Shown here one piece after another: positions 53,715-64,000 of a stretch of DNA of 64,000 nt. The DNA is taken from NCBI RefSeq assembly GCF_001039355.2, contig NW_019775180.1, positions 156,396-220,395 on the forward strand, written 5' to 3'. Source of the DNA: Lingula anatina (lineage: Eukaryota > Brachiopoda > Lingulata > Lingulida > Lingulidae). The notes under the pieces were generated by a model that had not been told where the DNA came from, did not search any database, and saw only the letters and a list, made by a program, of their open reading frames with translations. Every line of letters begins with the position of its first letter. Position 1 is the stretch's first letter. The position numbers and the translations under genes were made by a program.

Positions 53715-56290
53715 GTAAGTCGGTTTTAGTGACTTGAAAGACAAACAACTGCACAAATCATTCGATCTCATGTGCTTGCTCCTTCCAAGTTAAAGAAATA
53801 GGAGATTTATTAAAGACTAATACAGAACCTGTGGCATTTGTCGTTTCATGAATGTGCTCGTTGCTGAACATAAGTGGAAACATTTGTGAATAAATGGATT
53901 GTGTTTGGTTTCTCTTTCCATGCCATATATGTTCATGTGCAAATATTAATAGTGCATTAACATGGAATGGATGAATAAAGGTGCCTTCACAATCTCTTTT
54001 CCTCTAATAATTCATATATTTATATATTTATGATTAATGTGATAAGGTTGTTTTTTCAATGAGCTATTGAATATAGATGTATGTGAAGATCGGACTAGAA
54101 TAGGACTCGTGTTACACTGTATTTACAAGCATTGAGTTCATGTGGGTTCTGTCTTAAATTTGAAAGCCATTGTTCAACAGAGATAAGCGCATGCAGGCAG
54201 AGCAAAGTGACTGGGACTTTGTATATGACCACAGAAACCGGACTAAAAGTTAATGCTCTCTGAAAAATAAAGCGCCCTATTAAGCTAGCTTTCGCTCACT
54301 TCTGGTTAGTAAGAAAACCGGAGGTTCACTCAAGGACGGTTTCACTATTGTATGTATTAAGAAAAAAATTAATGAAGATAACCATGAACATAAACTCTGT
54401 CCGTCGGCAATGCGGTTATCAGGAAAATTACAGGTCGTGGTTCCTATTTTGCTTGCGAAGAGCGGTGAGCCGCAATGAAATGCTGTTCATTTCAAAATGC
54501 ATGTTCCTTGATGTGTCCTCGATGTATTGACCATTGCAAATCATGCGTGGAAGTCACGTTGGAATAACGCCTTATCAATCTGTTTCCTGCTCAGTGAGAT
54601 TTCCCATAAGAGGGCTTAAACTAACGATGTTGGCTCTTGTGGTTAGCTGATATAGCATTTGCTTTCAAATTTGGGGCATAGGCTGATGGTAGAATGTTAA
54701 ACTCTTTCATAGTTGCATGGATTTTGGCTATATTTGACCTTTTGATGCCAGAAGGGTAATCTTTTACTCTCAATCAGATGTAAACAGTTCCTATAAGATT
54801 CAAACACAATTCATTCAAGATTGGATAGTATCGTTTAAGACAAGCTATTAAAGATTACGGCTCACTACATTATAACCCAGTAAGGTAATGTCTTTTTAGA
54901 TCATAAAGATTCTTATTTATGGCTGTATTTACATTTTGCATACACGCACTTTTATAAGCAATTGGAATTCTTGAAAGTTGCGTAAACGGGTGTCAGAACT
55001 GAATCAACTTGTCCATGTTCACCTACATGGTAACATCTACCCTTAATTGCACAAAGGGACCAATTCAAATAATGCGCATTCTCGAGCTTGCAAGAAGGTT
55101 CAACATCTTCATCCGATTGCACGGCCGGGCCATTACGTACTTTATGAGCGCCTATTCCAGGTGGGGGCGAAAAATATGTTGGTAGCATGCTATGTTCTAC
55201 TGACATGCAACATTTTTGTTTCAGTAGTATGTGTATTTTGTCTTTGATTACTAATTCATCACTTCAATATTAGATTCCATTGAGTCCTTGACCTGTGACG
55301 TCAGCTAGAAGTGAGGGCGGTATAACCCAATCCGTCAATGAACTGGATTCTTTCAATGTAAAAGTCCCGAAAAGTACACCGGTCATATATCAAATTGAGC
55401 CATGCTGTTTTTTATATTTAACATTTTCCTAGTGTTAATAACCGCCGTGACCCAAAAGCACATTGGAAACCTCTAATGATTCCGGTCACATAATGTCAGG
55501 ATATGCTTGTTTGGTTTGGTATTTTAAGAGTAATGATAATATCGAGATGACAAAGAGGTGGTTACTTTGGTACTCCACATTTCACCTGATGTGGTGAACC
55601 TTGTTATGAAATATACTTAAAGTGCAGAGATCTACATCATACCTTGTAAGCTAGCTAATAATATCATAATGCTTATGATAATCAGCACTATCATATTGCC
55701 TTCATAAATCAATAAAGATATAGGTTCGATGTGGGATCTACTATGCGGGATGTATGTCATCTTTTGGGTTCAGTTCGATCATACCGATTATAAAGATATG
55801 CGACGGTCCTATACTTGAAAAGACAAAACAATTTTACATTTGTACAATGTTAATATATATTAAACCGGTATTATTTTTTTAGTCGTAGCATCAGGCTACT
55901 GCCTGTCCTCTTGCCTTTTGCCTTATAGTATGTTTTTCTGAAATGTTTTGAGTTCAACAATAAGCCGTCATTCTGATGCACCACAAATCAATATAGCTTA
56001 TCTTAATAGCACGTCTGTTAGTTCCCAATTTCCGTTGTAATTTATTCTCATCAAGACTGAAGCAATGTCATTTATACCTCTTAAGCTTTTGACAATGATC
56101 CTACTAAGCATATTCTAAGCCAGTCAGACTGTGTAAAGAATTGTGTTGTTTTTAGATATCACGTTACAATGATCTGCATGTCAGCTTTCATCTCCACCTT
56201 TGTCTACCCAATAATATTTAATGGAAAATATAAGTTTTAGCACACAAATCGCTTTGTTGTTTGACATTTGAAAATATAACGTCTTTGCCC

Positions 56291-59200
56291 CTTACACGCT
56301 AATCGCGATAATTTGGTGAGAACGAATCACAGGTTTCTCGCCATTTAATTGCCTGCAGACCTATGTGTTTGTGCAGTTATCCAACTATTCATTGTGTGAA
56401 GGATACGTTTTCTGCTATTGCACAATACTGGGTTCCAATAGTTTCTGTGTGATGCTGCAAAAATCCATATTATTCAATTTGTAGAAGAAGATTTACTTCA
56501 TTCCAATGCATTGCAAGTAAATTAGTTTACCAGTCGACACGATCCGCCCCCGCAGTGTCCTCACTGTTCCTAGGAGAAACAAAGGTAAAAAATCAAAGGT
56601 AGAATATTCGCCCCATCAGATGGTTTACCTCACGGTAGTTAGGGGAACATGTTTGATTCATACGCCGTTATTTAGTCAAACAGAACAACATACATGTACT
56701 AGTAGCTTAAACATTCTGCCACTAAAAGCAATCCTTAATTTTTTCAATTCTTTTCCTGAATGTGTCCGTTGAAAATACACGTGCTTTCTTCAATCTTAGA
56801 CTCTTTTTGTAAATATTCATTTTATTTGGCTAGTTGGAGGAAAACAACAGGTAGAAAATATGTTTCAACACGTTTCCCTGAAATGCATCCAAACATATTT
56901 GTTGTTATATAAACATTTACTGGAGACAGTGTTATTATCTTATTTTTCAGAAGACGTTTTCTATTATTTGCTCACTGTCATTCCCGCCGTCCTGTTTCTA
57001 AATATAAACAACAGGAGGTTTAGACGATAGCACAAAAAAGATTCAAATCACAATAGTGTACAACCAACTGGAACAACTACACAATGCATCGGGACTCGTG
57101 ATACATGTACTTCCTTTCTTCTACATATTTTATTAATTCATCTTTGTGTCGGCTTACATTAAAATGTATTATCAAAACCGTTTGTTTAGGTATGCCTTTC
57201 TACCATTTCTATGATAGATTTAACGTCAAATGAATGAGAAGCATTTGTTTTCCTCAAATTTCTTTTACGTCTTTGGAACTACATGTACATGATGATACAA
57301 CCACCTTGTAATGTTCGGCACGATGACCGTCAAATAGTCTAATGTGCAAACTCCAAAGTTATATCCCGGTACAAATGCATGAATGAAGAAATGAATAACT
57401 GAATATATAAACTAACTAAATAAATAAATTAAAATTGGTTTGAAAAATTAATATAATATATTATAAACCAATAAGTGACCAGTGGAGTTTCAAGATCCTT
57501 TTTGCCACTGTTTAACCAATTTTTAAAATGTATAAACCATCTTCATGTATGTGCAGACAACTTAGGCAAATATGGCGTCTCACTAAAAAGCTTGTCGTCT
57601 AATTCGCTAATAGACACTGAAGAGATTCCCCCTGGGGAAGTATTCAAGTGGGTCGGCCATATTTGACCCTCGGACTAGTTAGTCCACTGTTCTGAATGCA
57701 GCCTTATTTAGCACGATTGCTCCCAGAGTGAGCACACTGTTCGCCATAGAAAATGGCAGTATTTAATGAGGACAGGGGTGTGAAAAAAAAGCTGCGCTCA
57801 GATTAGTATAGAATTGCCGATATTTGAGAGCCAGTGCTACGTCAGTAGTGTATGCAGCTAGAGCAGGGAAAGGTTGGACAAATGGCCTAGATAGTCATTG
57901 GGTAGATTGATTATTATGTGTCATGTTCATTAGGCCTTCTGGGCAGTGCTATATACAGTACATATAAGCGCCAGCATCTTTGTGTGCTCTGTAATTTATA
58001 TGAGCGGAGGCTATACTCTTAACAACAGCACTGATGGTGGGTACTCACAGTCTGCCTTTGTGAAGTGACGAACCCGTGGCAGTTTCAGATCGTCGTTTAA
58101 AAGTATTATCTAATAGTTTGATTCAAAAGCTACATTGCTCTTTCTGTTATAAAGGACAGGAGAAAATATAACGATACAAGTAACATGGTTTTGTGAAAAA
58201 AAAATATCATTACATTCAAAATTTTACAGTCATGGTTATAAACAAATATAACAGTTAAGTTGAACGAAGAAGGTAATTTTGTCTTTTGCTGTAACTTCTT
58301 TCCTCACTACTGTCTGAGCATACAGGGCATTATTAGACGTGACAGGCTTACATAATTATGAATTTTTTTACATTTCAGATACAAGATGGCGTCGACCTTC
58401 GCTGTAGGACTTGCAGTGGGGGGAGCAGTTGCAGTAGTTGCCATCATTGTCACCGTTATTATAGTTCTGCTGTGCCGCAGATTTTGTTTACGAGAGAAGA
58501 GCAATTCTACAGCATATGAAGCTATAGGAGATTTCAAACCCACATCTCAGGCCCTTGTCACACCCTCACCAAGTCAGGTAAGCGGTAACCCATCCAGGTC
58601 ATTTCCGAACCGACAAGATCTTACGGCTGACAAAAAATTAGAAATGGGCTATTACGACACGTTCGTATCAGATTTAATGTAGGTCTGTTCTAGTTTTCGA
58701 CAAATTACTTCATTAGTATATTTTGTAGATAACCCTCTGTACACCGCATTCCGAAGGTCATTATTTTTTTACAACAGTCGATTCCTCAAAATAGAAAATA
58801 AATAAAAAAAACGGTGAGACCTTTCTTCCAAAGCCACATTAGGACATAAGACAGGTCTGTTTCATCTTATGTGAAGGGCTGTGCAGAATACCTTCTGTCA
58901 CCGAAAGTTTTAGCGTACTGTACAAGTGCAAGTACACTAATGAGAGTAAGTTCTTCAAAGTAGAAACTCGTCGAGTGTAAGATTACAACTTTCTATACGC
59001 CCAATGAGGGCTCTTGTCTGGTTCCATGTTCTGCTGTATTTAAAACAAACCAAGATCATTGTATGTAAAGCCGTGAAACCACTTGAGAATCTGGCATTTC
59101 AGATATTTATGGTTTAGGATAGTGGTAGGAGATATCATTTAACTGCTTTCCATACAATAAATAATGTTTCACTTTCTAAGAATTGCTAGTTAAATCTCAG

Positions 59201-60066
59201 CATGTCATGATCACCATTAATTTTGCAATAATTTATTATTCTTTGATGTTCTGCATTGTCCTTCCAAGCGGATTTATAGATTTATCTGAAATATCAATTC
59301 CAATAGAATGGTTCATATGTTGACTCTGCAATAGCACGGAAACACTGATAATACTCTTCGCAGTACCATTTTACGAGCGCCTTTTATCCAAAACATTTAT
59401 ATTTGTCAGCTAACCTGTGACAGATGTTTATATCATGCAATTGCAGTGTCTATAAATCTGTGTACATCATCCTGTAACTCGTATTTATCGGGTTCTGTTT
59501 TCAGGAATCTATGGGCTTGCCTCACCAAAGAAACGTCCAGCCACGCGCAAAGTCAACATTTGGAACTGGCCCGAGTATGTCTAGAGAAGCGTTGCTCAGT
59601 GTCAGCGACAGCGGGAGCATCAAGTCGGTGCAAAGTGGGCGGAGTGAGTCGTCTGTTACAAGTGGAGATATTAGCAGTACCAGCGTAGACGCTGGATTAG
59701 GTATGATTTTCTATTTAGAAAATTGAATTTTCGTTGCATTAGCCGCTATTATAGAGCAATGATCCTGCAGATCAACACTGCAATTCAATCAAGAGCCACG
59801 AAAACAACCGTGCAGCAGGCGGGTATTCACAGCTGTCTTGAAGGCTTTACAGTTTTGTTTTCTCTGTACTTCTATTTTATAATCTGCACCAAGCTACAAG
59901 AATATACGATGTTGGTAAAATGCAGGGTATTCTCAATATTGCAGGTTTGAGCGTAAATGAGGTCTCGAAATACAGCTCTTTGGTGTTAGTACTACATTCG
60001 CCATAAAGCGTCTCAAGTGCTGTCCATCGTTTTTTATTGAAATTACATGTACTTCACTTAAGTAAA
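56291..60066. repeat. 3.78 kb direct repeat, copy 1 (repeated at 60071-63853)
   Basis: From CTTACACGCTAATCGCG at 56291 to AAGTAAA at 60066, the sequence matches 60071-63853 end to end. Only scattered substitutions and small indels separate them, and the coding exons inside are identical. Copy 1 stops two bases before the N at 60069, and copy 2 begins two bases after it. This geometry fits two allelic contigs placed in series rather than a biological tandem duplication. Confidence 0.93.
58379..59700 (+). CDS. Single-pass membrane protein, first two coding exons (copy 1)
   Basis: An acceptor TTTACATTTCAG precedes ATACAAG and the start codon at 58386. Coding exons are 58386-58577 (64 codons, phase 0) and 59505-59700 (65 codons plus one base). 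The protein starts MASTFAVGLAVGGAVAVVAI, giving a transmembrane helix at about residues 6-29 with no cleavable signal. Then come CRRFCLREK (basic stop-transfer with cysteines that could be palmitoylated) and a serine-rich linker with SVSDSGSIKSVQSGRSESSV. A short outside end, one helix and a Ser-rich cytoplasmic linker resemble the N-terminus of synaptotagmin-type proteins, but no C2 domain is in the window, so this is a guess. Later exons lie to the right. The repeat copy suggests a false duplication. Confidence 0.7.
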
Positions 60067-60068
60067 AT

Positions 60069-60069
60069 N
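60069..60069. other. Single-N assembly junction
   Basis: One ambiguous base exactly between the two copies of the 3.78 kb repeat. It most likely marks a contig join. Confidence 0.85.
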
Positions 60070-62166
60070 ACTTACACGCTAATCGCGATAATTTGGTGAG
60101 AACGAATCACAGGTTTCTCGCCATTTAATTGCCTGCAGACCTATGTGTTTGTGCAGTTATCCAACTATTCATTGTGTGAAGGATACGTTTTCTGCTATTG
60201 CACAATACTGGGTTCCAATAGTTTCTGTGTGATGCTGCAAAAATCCATATTATTCAATTTGTAGAAGAAGATTTACTTCATTCCAATGCATTGCAAGTAA
60301 ATTAGTTTCCCAGTCGACACGATCCGCCCACGCAGTGTCCTCACTGTTCCTAGGAGAAACCAAGGTAAAAAATCAAAGGTAGAATATTCGGCCCATCAGA
60401 TGGTTTACCTCACGGTAGTTAGGGGAACATGTTTGATTCATACGCCGTTATTTAGTCAAACAGAACAACATACATGTACTAGTAGTGTAAACATTCTGCC
60501 ATTAAAAGCAATCCTTAATTTTTTCAATTCTTTTCCTGAATGTGTCCGTTGAAAATACACGTGCTTTCTTCAATCTTAGACTCTTTTTGTAAATATTCAT
60601 CTGGCTAGTTGGAGGAAAACAACAGGGAGAAAATATGTTTCAACATGTTCCCATGAAATGCATCCAAACATATTTGTTGTTATATAAACATTTAGTAGAG
60701 ACAGTGTTGTTATCTTGTTTTTCAGAAGACGTTTTCTATTATTTGCTCACTGTCATTCCCGCCGTCCTGTATCTAAATATAAACAACATGAGGTTTGAAC
60801 GATAGCACAAAAAAGATTCAAATCACAATAGTGTACAACCAACTGGAACAACTTCACAATGCATCGGGACTCGTGATACATGTGCTTCCTTTCTTCTACA
60901 TATTTTATTAATTCATCTTTGTGTCGGATTACATTAAAATGTATTATTAAAACCGTTTGTTTAGGTATGCCTTTCTACCATTTCTATGATAGATTTAACG
61001 TCAAATGAATGAGAAGCATTTGTTTTCCTCAAATTTCTTTTACGTCTTTGGAACTACATGTACATGATGATACAACAACCTTGTAATGTTCGGCACGATG
61101 ACCGTCAAATGGTCTAATGTACAAACTCCACAGTTATATCCCGGGACAATAAATGTACATGTATAAATAAATACATGAATGAAGAAATGAATAACTGAAT
61201 ATATAAACTAACTAACTAAATAAATTAAAATTGGTTTGAAAAATTAATATAATATATTATAAAGCAATAAGCGACCAGTGGAGTTTCAAGATCCTTTTTG
61301 CCACTGTTTAACCAATTTTTAAAATGTATAAACCATCTTCATGTATGTGCAGACAACTTAGGCAAATATGGCGTCTCACTAAAAAGCTTGTCGTCTAATT
61401 CGCTAATAGACACTGAAGAGATCCCCCCTGGGGAAGTATTCAAGTGGGTCGGCCATATTTGACCCTCGGACTAGTTAGTCCACTGTTCTGAATGCAGCCT
61501 TATTTAGCACGATTGCTCCCAGAGTGAGCACACTGTTCGCCATAGAAAATGGCAGTATTTAATGAGGACAGGGGTGTGAAAAAAAAAGCTGCGCTCAGAT
61601 TAGTATAGAATTGCCTATATTTGAGAGCCAGTGCTACGTCAGTGGTGTATGCAGCTAGAGCAGGGAAAGGTTGGACAAATGGCCTAGATAGTCATTGGGT
61701 AGATTGATTATTAGGTGTCATGTTCATTAGGCCTTCTGGGCAGTGCTATATACAGTACATATAAGCGCCAGCATCTTTGTGTGCTCTGTAATTTATATGA
61801 GCGGAGGCTATACTCTTAACAACAGCACTGATGGTGGGTACTCACAGTCTGCCTTTGTGAAGTGACGAACCCGTGGCAGTTTCAGGTCGTCGTTTAAAAG
61901 TATTATCTAATAGTTTGATTCAAAAGCTACATTGCTCTTTCTGTTATAAAGGACAGGAGAAAATATACAAGTTACATGGTTTTATGAAAAAAATATCATT
62001 ACATTCAAAATTTTACAGTCATGGTTATAAACAAATATAACAGTTAAGTTGAACGAAGAAGGTAATTTTGTCTTTTGTTGTAACTTCTTTCCTCACTACT
62101 GTCTGAGCATACAGGGCATTATTAGACGTGACAGGCTTACAAAAATAGTTTTTTTTTACATTTCAG

Positions 62167-63483
62167 ATACAAGATGGCGTCGACCTTCGCTGTAGGACTT
62201 GCAGTGGGGGGAGCAGTTGCAGTAGTTGCCATCATTGTCACCGTTATTATAGTTCTGCTGTGCCGCAGATTTTGTTTACGAGAGAAGAGCAATTCTACAG
62301 CATATGAAGCTATAGGAGATTTCAAACCCACATCTCAGGCCCTTGTCACACCCTCACCAAGTCAGGTAAGCGGTAACCCGTCCAGGTCATTTCCGAACCG
62401 ACAAGATCTAACGGCTGACAAAAAATTAGAAATGGGCTATTACGACACGTTCGTATCAGATTTAATGTAGGTCTGTTCTAGTTTTCGACAAATTACTTCA
62501 TTAGTATATTTTGTAGATAACCCTCTGTACACCGCCTTCCGAAGGTCATTTTTTTTACGAGAGTCGATTCCTCAAAATAGAAAATAAAAAAATCTGATGA
62601 GACCTTTCTTCCAAAGCCACATTAGGACATAAGACAGGTCTGTTTCATCTTATGTGAAGGGCTGTACAGAATACCTTCTGTCACCGAAAGTTTTAGCGTA
62701 CTGCACAAGTGCAAGTACACTAATGAGAGTAAGTTCTTCAAAGTAGAAACTCGTCGAGTGTAAGATTACAACTTTCTATACGCCCAATGAGTGCTCTTGT
62801 CTGGTTCCGTGTTCTGCTGTATTTAAAACAAACCAAGATCATTGTATGTAAAGCCGTGAAACCACTTGAGAATCTGGCATTTCAGATATTTATGGTTTAG
62901 GATAGTGGTAGGAGATATCATTTAACTGCTTTCCATACAATAAATAATGTTTCACTTTCTAAGAATTGCTAGTTAAATCTCAGCATGTCATGATCACCAT
63001 TAATTTTGTAATAATTTATTATTCTTTGATGTTCTACATTGTCCTTCCAAGCGGATTTATAGATTTATCTGAAATATCAATTCCAATAGAATGGTTCATA
63101 TGTTGACTCTGCAATTGCACGGAAACACTGATAATACTCTTCGCAGTACCATTTTACGAGCGCCTTTTATCCAAAACATTTATATTTGTCAGCTAACCTG
63201 AGACAGATGTTTATATCATGTAATTGCAGTGTCTATAAATCTGTGTACATCATCCTGTAACTCTTATTTATCGGGTTCTGTTTTCAGGAATCTATGGGCT
63301 TGCCTCACCAAAGAAACGTCCAGCCACGCGCAAAGTCAACATTTGGAACTGGCCCGAGTATGTCTAGAGAAGCGTTGCTCAGTGTCAGCGACAGCGGGAG
63401 CATCAAGTCGGTGCAAAGTGGGCGGAGTGAGTCGTCTGTTACAAGTGGAGATATTAGCAGTACCAGCGTAGACGCTGGATTAG
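62167..63483 (+). CDS. Single-pass membrane protein, first two coding exons (copy 2)
   Basis: Coding exons 62174-62365 and 63288-63483 are identical in sequence to copy 1. The flanking introns differ by scattered substitutions and short indels. The phase 1 donor at 63483 (GGATTAG|GTATGA) must join an exon beyond 64000. This copy is the one physically continuous with downstream sequence, so it is the better representative of the real gene. Confidence 0.7.
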
Positions 63484-64000
63484 GTATGATTTTCTATTTA
63501 GAAAATTGAATTTTCGTTGCATTAGCCGCTATTATAGAGCAATGATCCTGCAGATCAACACTGCATTTCATTCAATCAAGAGCCACGAAAACAACCGTGC
63601 AGCAGGCGGGTATTCACAGCTGCCTTGAAGGCTTTACCGTTTTGTTTTCTCTGTACTTCTATTTTATAATCTGCACCAAGCTACAAGAATATACGATGTT
63701 GGTAAAATGCAGGGTATTCTCAATATTGCAGGTTTGAGCGTAAATGAGGTCTCGAAATACAGCTCTTTGGTGTTAGTACTACATTCGCCATAAAGCGTCT
63801 CAAGTGCTGTCCATCGTTTTTTATTGAAATTACATGTACTTCACTTAAGTAAACTAAATGAATGACAGCTTATCCGGATATTTGACTTTACAACTGGATA
63901 TGTAACCTTATACGTTATTCCCTGACATTCTTGTGGCTCGGGGTGGTAATTCTTGTTGTATGAAAACTATGTCAGATGATTTCTTCCCTTCTTCGAAAAA
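63484..64000 (+). other. Intron or downstream sequence to the window end
   Basis: Sequence after the second membrane-protein exon. The repeat match ends at about 63853 and the remainder is unique. I see no exon or other feature here. Confidence 0.5.

Larger units (their letters stand above)
47140..56290. other. Long intergenic or upstream region with no recognised gene
   Basis: About 9 kb between MMS22L and the duplicated membrane-protein region. It holds the MMS22L 3'UTR, an alternating CG palindrome (51847-51864), an 18-nt direct repeat (GGAAACGTAACCCTATTT near 49983 and 50321), a 177-codon open frame without recognisable domains (51182-51715) and possible 5' exons of the downstream gene. 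I found no rRNA or tRNA and no convincing protein homology. Confidence 0.5.

Noticed and set aside
58386-63509. Two tandem paralogous membrane-protein genes
   Set aside because: Coding exons are identical and the repeat boundary coincides with an N. An uncollapsed allele is the simpler explanation.

Overview
This is animal nuclear DNA: AT-rich, with intron-rich genes, GT-AG splice sites, metazoan extracellular modules (thrombospondin type 1, IgGFc-binding, collagen), and Tc1/mariner, PIF/Harbinger and non-LTR relics. It looks like a marine invertebrate. I cannot fix the phylum from sequence alone.

Layout. (1) 1-19,593, minus strand: a giant secreted modular protein. From its N-terminus it has a signal peptide, three IgGFc-binding-type domains separated by short acidic DxDCDGxxxE / DNDNDG exons, 22 thrombospondin type 1 (TSP1) repeats with one exon each, and a collagen Gly-X-Y exon that runs off the left edge. 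About 2,690 residues are visible. The TSP1 exons show recent higher-order duplication. (2) 22,885-28,937, minus strand: a complete 16-coding-exon argininosuccinate lyase gene (471 aa). (3) 32,426-47,139, plus strand: a complete 33-coding-exon MMS22L gene (1,225 aa), a replication-fork repair factor. It is head to head with the lyase gene. (4) 47,140-58,385: intergenic or upstream sequence with little I can interpret. (5) 58,379-63,483, plus strand: the first two coding exons of a single-pass membrane protein. They appear twice within a 3.78 kb near-identical direct repeat that meets at a single N (60,069). I think this is two haplotypes left side by side in the assembly.

Mobile DNA. Two 0.93 kb near-perfect palindromes (16,668-17,602 and 30,874-31,805) share ends and loop, and each is flanked by its own 8-bp target duplication. 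Most of the differences between the two copies are mirrored in both arms of each copy, so the arms appear to be copied or converted together. One palindrome sits at a 5' splice site of the giant gene, and its target duplication copied that splice site. MMS22L introns hold a PIF/Harbinger deletion derivative with a Myb/SANT-like relic, an internally deleted Tc1-like element and the 3' end of a non-LTR retrotransposon.

The genes do not form a pathway. The giant protein is extracellular, argininosuccinate lyase is cytosolic arginine metabolism, and MMS22L is nuclear genome maintenance. Exon ends were set by hand from splice consensus, reading frame and (for the two enzyme/repair genes) remembered human family sequences. 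No search was run.
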